Shown here: piece by piece, positions 26,517 through 36,319 of the stretch
How positions within the stretch are numbered: position 1 is the first letter of the stretch
How the letters are laid out: each line of letters starts with the position of its first letter
Assembly: GCA_022661535.1 (NCBI GenBank)
Contig: JAKULF010000003.1
Span: 6,660,166-6,724,165 of the forward strand
DNA: 64,000 nt
Direction of reading: 5' to 3'
Source of the DNA: Eutypa lata
Lineage: Eukaryota; Ascomycota; Sordariomycetes; Xylariales; Diatrypaceae
The notes under the pieces: model-generated
What the model saw: the letters and a program-made list of their open reading frames with translations, nothing else
The model's database searches: none
Told to the model about the DNA's origin: nothing
Translations under genes and position numbers: made by a program

Positions 26517-28619
26517 GGTAATGTCAATTAGGCGAAAGGCTGACTTGACAAAACAAAAAGAACTACTGCTTTAGTAATATACAATATCTCGTCGGACGGT
26601 ATTCGGAGTATTTTATTCTCAGAACTCGAAAGGCGGGTAAAGGGTGAATCGCTGACTAGGTAGGTATCTGGATATTCAATGCCTTGTTAGACTTGATACA
26701 GACGAGTTAAGATAGGAAATTAGGTAACTATCTAGGTAGTAAATGGAACTCGTTATTGATGTCGGTATCGTTGTTTACCTGTGTAGGTATGTAGGTAATA
26801 TGTGGTGCAGGTGAGGTAGACCTGCATAGCTACACCATGGGAAATGACATAACATGACATGACATGATGATACATACCTTGCGAATACTAGATGCTAAAG
26901 TAAGTAGTCTGTCTAATCGTCGTCCTTAGTTGAGGTCGAAAAAAGCAGTTTTCGTTCGTTCGTTCGTTTCGCTAGTGGTAGGTAATGTAATCACTTGGTG
27001 TTTGGTTTGCTCTTGATTTTTATTGATTTGTGTTGTGGTGCATGTGGTGACAGCATGTAGGTATGTATGTAGGTTAACTTTAGTTATGAAGTACTTCTCT
27101 CTTTTTCTTTTTTTCCTCCTTCGCCTGTCTTGACGTGCCGGGGCATCAAAATTGAAATTTTTACCTGATCAGGCTACTGTAGAAAAAGTTCAATTTTCCG
27201 ATTGATATCACTGGCTGCAGGTGGGCTGCTGTCTGGCACTTGGTAGACACTCGACACTCGACACCTGCGCTTAGGCACTCGGGTTACATGCTCTACAAAG
27301 TTAGTAAGTACACCCGCAGCGCTACTTAGCCTGATTAGTCATTAGTTGAGGCTTAACTGAATGTACATAAATACATACATACGGCCTAAGCAAAGTTAAA
27401 TTTCACTTCAAGTTAGCGCCCAGCCACGCCGAAGTCTAAACCTTAATATTGCATCATCTAGTTTACATAGGTTACATGTATGACATAAAGCCATTTATGT
27501 ACCTACCTAGACAGTAGGACAAACAGATTGGTACGGACGGAGGAGCAAGGCATTTTCCTTCCAGTCTTAAGTGCTTCGACCGACACTCTTTATATCGAAC
27601 AAAGCAGAAAGATTGATCACCATCTAAAACATCTCGTGCTCAGGGTCTATCAGGAGTGCGTTATCAAGATGTGTATGAATTGATCACCACTAGTTGGAGA
27701 GTATGCTCCTGAACAAGAAGAGGATAAAGTCAAGGAACTACTATCTAGGGATGTAATTCAAGAGCTACTAATCATCAAACCCTAGGCAGGAGAAGATACA
27801 CATATGTACTGTTAGGTTATTACTGCGGCGTTGGATACAATATTCTCCAAATTTTAGTATACGTGCCCCCTATTCAAGTCACTATATCAGCTTCTAGGTG
27901 AGTTTAGATATACTGCAGGTTCATGTCCATAGTACTTAAAAGGTCAAGGCAAATGGATAAAATTATGAGCCTGTTCATGAATGGATCCGAAAACCTGGAA
28001 GTGTAGACTATATGAAAGCAGGCGTGCCTATGAACCAGACCAGTTCATGGATCAGAGATTCAATGATTGGTAGAGTAGGTAATGACAATCACAACCGCCA
28101 AGACGGAGTATACGAAGTACAAGTTCATTCAAAGCACTCACAGCGACTTTGTCTCGCACAACGGTGAAGTGACCTCAAAGAACCTAATCTCTTTGACAAG
28201 CATGTGTTCCTCGCATCGAGTATTAGGCCGATCACGTACTGTTCAGTCACTAGAGGCATGAAGCACCTTTGAAGCAGCTATTCGATTCTATAAGTAGTTG
28301 TTCTCATGGCCGGTATCAGGATCATTGCCTCTAACCACTTACAATGGATATAGTTCTGATCGTATAGTAAGCCCACGTTCCTTGTACGATACCAACATGG
28401 CTGCCATCATGCCGTGGACGGAATATATATAGGTGAGCCTTCAGACCGTCAGTGGTCTCTCTCTCCATCATCATCATCATAGTCATTCTTGGACACCACA
28501 AACTGAGGAAGACAACCACAGCAGTGAAGAACCACTGAAGACCACTCTACCATCAAAGATACAACAGCAACAGCAACAACAAAAACACCAACAGTAATAA
28601 CAACTAATCAATCGACAAG
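26517..28619. promoter_or_regulatory. Shared divergent upstream region of the GYF and glycosyltransferase genes
   Basis: About 2.1 kb lies between the two start codons. It contains several TAGGTAGGTA-type words (about 26296-26312, 26659-26671, 26725-26741, 27497-27511), a short ACATG repeat (26847-26867) and a TTCG repeat (26951-26969). A TATATATA-like box at about 28424-28431 lies about 190 bp before the glycosyltransferase start and could be its TATA element. The CAACAG-rich sequence at 28561-28593 is probably its 5' leader. Around 27.6-27.85 kb there are short coding-like but interrupted frames I cannot identify. Confidence 0.45.
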
Positions 28620-30686
28620 ATGACGTTCTCCGGTGTGTTGAAATTCATTTTTCGGTTCATTATGGGCCTCATTTTGAACACCCTCGTCATATCCATTTCA
28701 GGGTACGCCTTTTATCAGATTCTGGGATACTACTTCACTTCAGGCGTAGACCCCAACATCGCTTTCTTGTCTATCTTCGGCCTTCGGTACACTCGCGTTC
28801 TCGTTCACTCCGTGGTCTACTTCTTCTATAGGGCCGCACCTGTACCTGCTAAACCATCCATCACGGCAGGTGACGTGACTGTGGTCGTGGCTACCATTGA
28901 CCCCACCGAGAGGAACTTCATCGAGGCCATCGCTAGCATCTGTCGCACTGGTCCTAACACCATTATAGTCGTCACCGTCGGTGCTCAACGAGAGGCGTCT
29001 GCTACCCAAAACCTTGCTCTCCTTCAGAGCCTCTACCCCAACATTACCTTCCGCATCACGCACACGGCTCAGGCTAACAAGCGACAGCAAATTGCGCTTG
29101 CCGCTGGTTTGATCACGACACCGATCACGTTCCTCGTTGACGCGAGCGTATTTTGGAATCCGAACTTCCTTACCTCGGCCCTGGCTGCGTTTGAGGACGC
29201 CACCGTGTATCTCGTCGGCACTAATAAGCGAGTCCAGCTTACTACCCGCGACAACCTCGACCGACTCCTCCCGCTCGGTTTCATCTTCAACTTCTTTGGT
29301 AGCACGTATCTGAGTCGTCACAATTTCGAAATCCGAGCCTCGAACACCATGGATGGCGGGCTCTTCGCTGTCAGCGGTCGGACGCTAGGCATACGGACGA
29401 AGTTCCTCCAGGATCAGGAGATCATGAAGGGCTTTACGAACGAGCGTGTGAGCAACTATTTCGGAAGCTATATACCCGCTCTTAATCAACCCCTGCTTCC
29501 CGATGATGATAATTATTTGACACGTCAGGTTTTTAACAAGGGTCATAAAGTTAAGATACAATATACCGAAGATGCGCGGGTGGAGATCGCTGGTGGTCAG
29601 TTCACCTACCCTCGATACCTGGACCAGTGTCTCCGCTGGGCGAGAAGTACCTTCCGAAGCAACGTTGCCTCGCTGGTCACCGAGCGGAGTGCGTGGGGCC
29701 AGTGGTGGTCAACCTACGCAATTTATATGAATGGTATGGTGAACTTTGCTTTGTTCTGTGATGGTACCCTGATCTACTCTCTGTGTCAATCCGAGTATTC
29801 CCAGTGGCTCTATGTTCTCCTGGGCTGGATTGTGGCAAGTAAGTTTATCAAGCTCATCCCTTATTTCGTTCTGAACCCTCGGGAGTTGGTGTTCTTCCCG
29901 GTATACGTGCTTTTCGCATATATGCACAGCATCATCAAGTTGTGTGCCTTATTCACGTTCTGGTCAGCAGCTTGGTCGGGAAGGAATCTTAGTGCCGTTG
30001 GGTCCAACAAACCACCAACTTCACCCCCGACTGCTCCCCCGACTGCTCCCCTGACTGCCCCCCTGACAGCTCCCCTGACTGCACCCCTGACTGCTCCTCC
30101 GACTGCTCCTCCGACTGCTCGCCCGACTGCTCGCCCGACAGCTCGCCCAACAGCTCCTCCGACAGCTCCTCCGACAGCTCCTCCGACTGCTCCCCCGACT
30201 GCTCGCCCGACAGCTCGCCCAACAGCTCCCCCGACTGCTCGCCCGACTGCTCCTCCGACTGCTCCTCCGACAGCTCCCCCGACAGCTCCCCCGACAGCTC
30301 CCCCGACAGCTCCCCCGACAGCTCCCCTGACTGCACCCCTGACTGCTCCTCCGACTGCTCGCCCGACTGCTCGCCCGACTGCTCCTCCGACAGCTCCCCC
30401 GACAGCTCCCCTGACAGCTCCCCCGACAGCTCCCCTGACTGCACCCCTGACTGCTCCTCCGACTGCACCCCTGACTGCTCCTCCGACTGCTCGCCCGACT
30501 GCTCGCCCGACAGCTCGCCCAACAGCTCCCCCGACTGCTCGCCCGACTGCTCCTCCGACTGCTCCCCCGACAGCTCCCCTGACAGCTCCCCCGATTGCTC
30601 CCCCGATTGCTCCCCCGACTGCTCCCCCGACTGCACAATTTACTTTTAATCCAAAAGCCGCAAGGCAAGCGGCTCCATGGCTATAA
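28620..30686 (+). CDS. Family-2 glycosyltransferase (polysaccharide-synthase type) with repeat tail
   Basis: Processive membrane glycosyltransferase of the fungal GT2 group related to Cps1/hyaluronan-synthase-type enzymes; relatives in plant-pathogenic fungi are needed for hyphal growth and surface polysaccharide. Single exon, 688 residues. A membrane segment spans about residues 8-38. The catalytic domain runs from about 85 (VTVVVATIDPTE) with D174 in VDASVFW, MDGGLFAVSGRT at 244-255, DDDN at 295-298 and the QCLRW motif at 336-340. Three or more membrane segments follow at about 364-450. Relatives usually end soon after the WSGRN motif (452-456). Here about 50 copies of a four-residue unit (TAPP, TARP, TAPL) fill residues ~466-675. 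The acidic motif usually written DDxVFW is DASVFW here. ATG context is good (GACAAGATGACG). Activity and substrate are inferred. Confidence 0.85.
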   Translation: MTFSGVLKFIFRFIMGLILNTLVISISGYAFYQILGYYFTSGVDPNIAFLSIFGLRYTRVLVHSVVYFFYRAAPVPAKPSITAGDVTVVVATIDPTERNFIEAIASICRTGPNTIIVVTVGAQREASATQNLALLQSLYPNITFRITHTAQANKRQQIALAAGLITTPITFLVDASVFWNPNFLTSALAAFEDATVYLVGTNKRVQLTTRDNLDRLLPLGFIFNFFGSTYLSRHNFEIRASNTMDGGLFAVSGRTLGIRTKFLQDQEIMKGFTNERVSNYFGSYIPALNQPLLPDDDNYLTRQVFNKGHKVKIQYTEDARVEIAGGQFTYPRYLDQCLRWARSTFRSNVASLVTERSAWGQWWSTYAIYMNGMVNFALFCDGTLIYSLCQSEYSQWLYVLLGWIVASKFIKLIPYFVLNPRELVFFPVYVLFAYMHSIIKLCALFTFWSAAWSGRNLSAVGSNKPPTSPPTAPPTAPLTAPLTAPLTAPLTAPPTAPPTARPTARPTARPTAPPTAPPTAPPTAPPTARPTARPTAPPTARPTAPPTAPPTAPPTAPPTAPPTAPPTAPLTAPLTAPPTARPTARPTAPPTAPPTAPLTAPPTAPLTAPLTAPPTAPLTAPPTARPTARPTARPTAPPTARPTAPPTAPPTAPLTAPPIAPPIAPPTAPPTAQFTFNPKAARQAAPWL
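30013..30636 (+). repeat. 12-bp in-frame minisatellite in the glycosyltransferase gene
   Basis: About 52 tandem copies of a 12-bp unit, consensus CCCCCGACTGCT, with variants CCCCCGACAGCT, GCCCGACTGCTC and CCCCTGACTGCA. Because the unit is a multiple of three, it stays in frame and encodes TAPP/TARP/TAPL. The reverse strand is also open (SGEQ/SGEL repeats), but that is a consequence of the repeat and not a gene. Confidence 0.93.
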
Positions 30687-31758
30687 ATGGCGGCATGTTC
30701 ACTTAACTTTTAAAGAAACCGTACCAAGCAGGTGGGCGAACGGAATCAAGAAAGATACCTTTTTTTAACGTCGTCGTCCTTGAGCGGATTTCAACCTTCG
30801 TCTGGTTATTGTCAAGTAAGGGTTGTTTGGTAAGTAAGTAGGAGTTCTTGTTTTTATGTTTAGGCTGTTTCTATTGTTTAATATGCGAATGATATAGTTT
30901 ATGAAATGAATTTTTGACATTTTGCTTGCCCTTGTATTTTTCTATAACTTGCTTGTCAATTCAAAATACTCCAACCATAGTTATTAGCTTAATTTATGAG
31001 ACAGTTATTCCATCGACGACGTTAGACAATACTTACATACATCACTGATATCCCACCTTATTATGTATTTTTCTTCCAAATTCTGCCTAATCGCAATGAG
31101 ACATCGATGATCTGACAATTTCTTGACAACATACCTGATCAGGGATTGTTTGATGATAAGGGTAAGGGTGACTATGACCTTTCTAACTACATGTAGGTAC
31201 CTACCTAGGTATGGTAGGTAGTAGCATGATGAATTTGGTGATGATTGAGGTTCAAGTGAGTAACTTCAAGTAGCAGGCGGTTCCGATAGGCAAAACTAAT
31301 TAAAGCTTTAAGTTTAGGTACATACAGGTAGGTATTTATTGTACATACAGAACCTACGCCTACATATCTAGCGGCAGCCAATAGCAAGCAGTCTGGCAGC
31401 TGGGCAATCTGGGCATTGATAGAGTGGATACCTACCACATACATGCATGTGTATGTATGCATGAGTACAGCTGTACTATTTACTATTAACACCCATAACT
31501 ACATCCACACATCAGTAATACGTATGTCCGATTCATACAGTAATTTAGTTTTATACCTGTTCCAATATATCAAATCGACATAGTCCTCAGAGAGCACCAT
31601 TTACACTCCAATATAGAAGATTACTTTTCCATCTTTCACCGATATTACTTCCGTCATCCAAGGAAGAAGACTAGACTCACATAGCGATCAACCTTCACCA
31701 TCACCACCATCCTCATCATCGTCTACCTGCATTGGTCTAAGTAGAAGGGGTCGTCAAG
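30687..31758. other. Intergenic region before BOS1
   Basis: The first part is probably the glycosyltransferase 3' UTR (T-rich, 30.85-31.0 kb). A dense cluster of TACCTAGGTA-type words is at 31194-31230. The last ~150 bp before the BOS1 start codon contains a CACCATCATC-rich probable leader. No other gene seen. Confidence 0.6.
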
Positions 31759-32757
31759 ATGGTAAGAAGAATACCCCATATCTTAAGTCAAGAGACTGCT
31801 TCCTACGTAGCTACCCAAAGGCTCAACTACCTACTGCCTTAGCCAAACAAGCAAGAAAGCAAGCAATCAGCTAACCTCAAACCGCACGCACGCACACACA
31901 GAACACACAATTCAACTCAGCCCTCAAGCAATCAACATCGCTAAAACGGGACCTAGCGAACCTAACCTCGACATTTCCAGCCTCGGCCGACAACCCGCCC
32001 ACACCCGCGGCACTAGGCTCGGTCTCGGCCTCGCTGACGGGCTTCTCCCGAACGCTCGACGAATACACCACGCTAGCACGACAAGAGCTCAACCCAGCCA
32101 AGCAAGAGAAAGCGCACGACCGGATCCGCAACTTCCGAACCGAGCTGGCCGAGTTCCGCGCCCAGTTCGACACCCTCAAGCGCGCGCGCGAGGACGCCCT
32201 GCACGCCTCCAACCGCTCCGAGCTGCTAGGTCGGAGACCCTACGCCGCTGCTACCCCCGAGAACCCGTATGCCAATGCGACGATACCGCCGGCGGCGGCA
32301 TCGCCGTCGAGCAGCAGCGTCCCCGCGAATAGGTACGGGAGCGGAGGTGTAGTGGGCGGCGGGCAGCTGCAGATGGGTAGCGAAGATTATACGCGCGAGG
32401 CGCATGCGCTGAGGGAGCAGAATTTCTTCTCGCAGACGAATAGCGCGCTCGATGACTACATTGCGAGGTGAGTAGGAAGGAAAAAAAGAATGAGTCGTTG
32501 TTTCTTGGGTCGGACATTTGCTAACTCGGGGATGCGACATACGCAGAGGCCAGGCTGTTCTCGGTGACCTGGGTGCCCAGCGCGAGATGCTTAAGAACAC
32601 ACAGAAGAGGCTGTATAGCGTAGCCAACACGTTGGGCGTAAGCGGCGATACCATACGTATGATCGAGAGGCGGGCTAAGCAGGACAAGTGGATCTTTTGG
32701 GCCGGTGTCCTCGTCTTCTTCATGTTTTGCTGGTTATGCTTGCATTTCCTACGGTAA
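31759..32757 (+). CDS. BOS1: Qb-SNARE Bos1 (membrin), ER-Golgi transport
   Basis: Membrane-anchored Qb-SNARE that works with Sed5, Bet1 and Sec22 in fusion of ER-derived vesicles at the Golgi. Three exons: 31759-31761 (only the ATG), 31902-32467 and 32547-32757; introns are 140 and 79 nt with GTAAGA and GTGAGT donors. The product is 259 residues, close to the yeast protein. The N-terminus (M)NTQFNSALKQSTSLKRDL is typical, with an N-terminal helical region, then a variable linker (about 115-160). The SNARE helix spans the second junction: REQNFFSQTNSALDDYIARG, then QAVLGDLGAQREMLKNTQKR. A single C-terminal anchor (WIFWAGVLVFFMFCWLCLHF) ends two residues before the stop. No in-frame ATG occurs near the start of exon 2, so the start-codon-only exon is needed. 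Confidence 0.92.
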
Positions 32758-33646
32758 AAAAAAGGGGGAGAAGGGAAGGCGAAAGGGGGGAAGATAAGAA
32801 TATATTGGCAGGCCGAGACTAAATCGGGCAAGGGATGAGGGTCGACTGGATTAGGGGCGAAAGGAGGCATGTAAGGCAGGGCTGTATGCATAGGCAAGCT
32901 GGTGAGTCGCTTAGGGGTTATGTATCTATGGCATTTGCAGCGAGGCGTTTGGCGTTTGGCGTTTTTATCATTTCGAAGAAAAGGAAAAGGGGCCAGCTGA
33001 GGTTTCTGTTTGGCCTATGGTACAAATCTAGGTGCGCGGTCTTTCATTATATACTGGCCTAGTGTGTACGCTATAAGCATCTCCCTCTGCATCTACTGCG
33101 ATGAGGACCATCCATGTCATCTAATATCGTATTGCTTGGGTTAAGTAGATGTCGCCAGTAACGGCTAAGCCGATGTCCATCCATGATACCGTTCTTGCAG
33201 CTCACTATACATTCACCAGTAGACAGAAAGTATTACCAGCTCTATCTACCTGTATGTTATCATAAGGCTGACTTAGATTCACTCTATGAGAACTTGGCAC
33301 TGCGGCATGACCGCGTCAGAGCTATCATCACCCGAGGTATCTAGTTACAGCACAGCCGTATTGAAGCCCCAACGTCAATAGTAAGCATGTGACTGTAGTC
33401 TAATATACGGGTAATACATATCATCCTACGAAGCAGCTATATATCAAGCCAACTGCCAGCCACTCCCTCGGTTGGAACTAATCAATCAATCAATCAATCA
33501 ATCAATCTAGTTCGCCCCCAAGGATCTTCCAGCAGTGATCTATACTCGCTCCTAGGAGTTGAGCAAGACGCGTCGCTTACGGAGAACAACCCGTAATTCC
33601 AACTACTTCCCGGCGTCAAGACACAAATACTCTCACACACCCAAAG
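32758..33646. other. Intergenic region downstream of BOS1
   Basis: BOS1 3' flank and the upstream region of the next small gene. Contains an (AATC)n microsatellite at 33480-33506 and a TATATATC box at about 33437. No coding potential recognised. Confidence 0.6.
33480..33506. repeat. (AATC)n microsatellite
   Basis: Six to seven perfect tetranucleotide copies about 140 bp upstream of the next gene's probable start. Confidence 0.9.
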
Positions 33647-34167
33647 ATGTCGTTCAAAGTCGCAATAGAGAACGAAGAGTTCCCAGCGCCTCCTTATCCC
33701 ATAACCACACCCGCGTTTATAAGCGACCCAAAGACGGCATCGCAAGATCCGCCGCCAACACATCCACGGCTCCTCCCTACTACTACCACCGCAAATACAA
33801 CTTCTTCATCCAATCTCTTGACGACTTCATAAACTGGACCCTAGTTCAAATGGTATTGGGCACCCTCATTGACTTGTACCTACTACCGCGGATACCGGGA
33901 AACCTGGAAGACGGGTTGGGGAACAGCCTTGTCTTGCAGTATCTCTCAGGCTATGCCGTCCATGGGCTTTGCCTCTCCCTCTACCGGGTGCTAACCGGGC
34001 GGTGGTTTCCGCCATTCGGACGGCTGATCAATGTCATTTTCATTTTCCCTTTGTGGACTAGAGTACATGTCAACGGAACGGTGAGGCTTTTGGTGGATTA
34101 TAGCTGGGTAGGGGCACCTCCTTATCTGGCTACATACCATAGTAGGTATAAGGTAGCCAGTGAGTGA
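33647..34167 (+). pseudogene. Small membrane protein gene with apparent frameshift
   Basis: Unrecognised. An ATG in good context (CCAAAGATGTCG) opens a Pro-rich N-terminus, MSFKVAIENEEFPAPPYPIT, that runs to a stop at about 33830. A different forward frame then carries a protein-like segment from about 33780: PPYYYHRKYNFFIQSLDDFI, then NWTLVQMVLGTLIDLYLLP and two further hydrophobic stretches, ending at 34167. That second frame has no ATG before about 33850 and no usable intron connects the two. The simplest reading is one gene whose halves are separated by a one-base change near 33765-33785. It could be a decayed gene, a base error in the sequence, or two unrelated frames. No function is proposed; two or three hydrophobic segments suggest a membrane location. 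Confidence 0.4.
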
Positions 34168-34876
34168 GGGTGTTGAAATGCTGTGTCACCTCTGGAGATT
34201 CCTCGGAGCAGTCTTCCGAGATGTCACGTTGTGCGATGCCTCTGCATGTGCAGCGGCACTTGCTCCTCATATATTGAGATTGTTTATATATTAAAGGGAC
34301 ATTGAAGAGTAGGGACATTGAAGAGTAGGGACATTGAGGAAACGAGAGATAGAGGGGGAGCACACTCGCGGAACGAGGTATGAGGAGAGCATATATCCTA
34401 GAATACGTAGTCGGTGGACTGTCCCGAAATAAGTACGCTCTTTGAACCCCTCATCATCTGTACTAATATCTTGCACAAAGCATCGATTCGAATGATCGGT
34501 ACACAACTGTAAATACCATTAGAAATCAGTTATGCTGACTACCTGACCCAGCCAATAACCGATCGAGCGGCGTGCTCCTTGTACAACCATATCGTAACTC
34601 ATGCCAAATCCCACCCTATCCGTTCGTCGAATCCCAACCAAACAAAAGTGGTATCTCATACAACCCGCCCTGGTGCTGCTGTGCCATGCCATGCCGTGTC
34701 CGTAATCCGGCATTCCAATCCTAAAGAAACCCATCCCGAAGATATCCCATGCCGACTTCGCCGCGCTTGTCCCATAGTTAAATTAAAGTATTCCGTCGCG
34801 CCGTTTTATTTTCCTTCCCTTTCCCATTACTCGCAAAACGACATAATCCCAAACCTGTTCCTCGCTAAAATTAAGA
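34168..34876. other. Intergenic region between convergent genes
   Basis: 3' flanks of the small membrane gene (+) and the DUF7703-like gene (-). Contains a 16-bp tandem repeat at 34295-34337; otherwise nothing recognised. Confidence 0.6.
34295..34337. repeat. 16-bp tandem repeat
   Basis: Two full copies and one partial copy of AGGGACATTGAAGAGT. Confidence 0.85.
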
Positions 34877-36319
34877 CTACCTTCTCGTTCCCGCCTCATT
34901 ATTTGGTAAAGGCAAATCATCAATGCCACCTATACCCCTCTCTAAGATCGGTGACTGGCTCTCCTGACTTCGTGATCTAGACCCCTTCCCCCTCTCCAAT
35001 GGACTCAGCCAAACCTGATCTCCCTCCTCTTCGCCTCCCGGGCCTCCTGGGCCGCCACCGCCACCACCACCGGACCTCGTCCTAGAATGGCGTGTCCAGA
35101 ACCCCCCACCGCTATTAGACCTCCCGCTAGGTTTTGGGCGTGCACTGGCACTAGCGTAGTAGTTCGGATTTGCGGCGGGGCCGAGACCGGGACTAGGACC
35201 GGAGCCCGGAAGCGGGTGGGACCCGTTACTGTTATAGGCGTTGTTCCCGCTGCCCGGACCGCTGATGCTATGAGAGCGCAGGCTCTTGATTAGGCGGTTC
35301 AAGATGACGAACTCGACCTTGAGCTTGACGCCGTAGACGCAGGGCTTGAAGGCGCCCTGCAGGTAGAAGAGGTCGGCACACTGGATACCGAGCAGCGTAG
35401 CGTCGAGCGCGATGATGAGAAGGTTCGTGTAGATGAGGTGGTACAACACCTGGTTTGTGTCGGATGTGCGATTGTGGTTGTGGTCGGGGTTCTTGCCGCC
35501 GGGTCTGGGTGATGGAGCCGTCGGGGTTAGTGCCGACGAGGATGAGTATGACCTGTGCAGTAGGGAGCTGTCGCGTAGAAATTTCCGCGCTTGGTAGATA
35601 TATAGTATGCTTAGGGATGTCTCCTGCACGAAGAAGACGATGAGCTGTAACCGGTCCCAGATGGTGTTGATGTGGAATAGGTTCGGATTCGTGCTCGTGG
35701 CTTGCTGTGGATAGTGCGAACTGGCATCAGCAACAAGTCCGGGAAATCACCCATGACGCTCAAACCCAAGTTCGAACTCGACCAAGATCACAGTCCTAAT
35801 TCTTCAGGAACTATCATCAAGAATTGAATGAGTTTGGTCAATCAACCCACCAACTACTACCTATAGACTACAGACAGGAGGACTACTAGTTAAAGAAAGA
35901 AGAAAACTCACAGCAAGAATCCCAATCACAATAGTCGGAACGGAGAAGACGATAGAGTTAAATATCAGGACGAACCTGATCCACCGGAGAGCGGCCTCCT
36001 CGTGCATAATGAGATGCAATCTGGAATACAAGACCCAGCTCTGAGGTACGACCATTATGAGCCAGGTCAGGTAGATCATAGTGATGGACCCGGTGAGGTG
36101 ATGCCAGACACCGAAGTCCGCGAGGATGATGAATAGCGGCTGTAAGATAACGCCCCAGGAGCCCAGGGCGCAGGACCAGAAGTAGAGCCCGCGCCGCCGC
36201 TTAAAGCGCATGAATAGCGACGTGTTGATCTCGGCCCCGATGTACCACGAGATGCCCGAGAAAGCGGCCATCGTCATGGACATCGGGAGGTCCTTCTTGA
36301 TGTCGGGTATGTCGCCCAT
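34877..36319 (-). CDS. Fungal integral membrane protein, DUF7703-like
   Basis: Multi-pass membrane protein resembling a family found only in filamentous ascomycetes; function unknown. Two exons, 36319-35912 and 35704-34877, joined by a 207-nt GT-AG intron at a codon boundary, giving 411 residues. Hydrophobic segments are visible at GLYFWSCALGSWGVILQPLF, SITMIYLTWLIMVVPQSWVL, IRFVLIFNSIVFSVPTIVIG, LIVFFVQETSLSILYIYQ and VLYHLIYTNLLIIALDATLL. The segment LFHINTIWDRLQLIVFFVQE right after the intron and the FLQGAFKP-like motif (YLQGAFKPCVYGVKLKVEF) fit the family. The last ~120 residues are Gly/Ser/Pro-rich and presumably cytosolic. The ATG is preceded immediately by a telomere-like C-rich leader. 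Family call is by recognition of the overall pattern, so moderate. Confidence 0.75.

Noticed and set aside
27600..27850. Short coding-like phrase (EQEEDKVKELLSRDVIQELL) upstream of the glycosyltransferase
   Set aside because: Interrupted on both sides and matching no family I recognise; not enough to call a pseudogene.
29989..30668. Two long - strand open frames (about 215 residues each, SGEQ/SGEL and RGSC/RASS repeats)
   Set aside because: They are reverse-strand readings of the 12-bp minisatellite in the glycosyltransferase gene; a 12-bp repeat without stops is open in several frames.
31877..32897. - strand frames of 88-223 residues across BOS1
   Set aside because: Shadows of the GC-rich BOS1 exons; the + strand carries the SNARE motif and membrane anchor.
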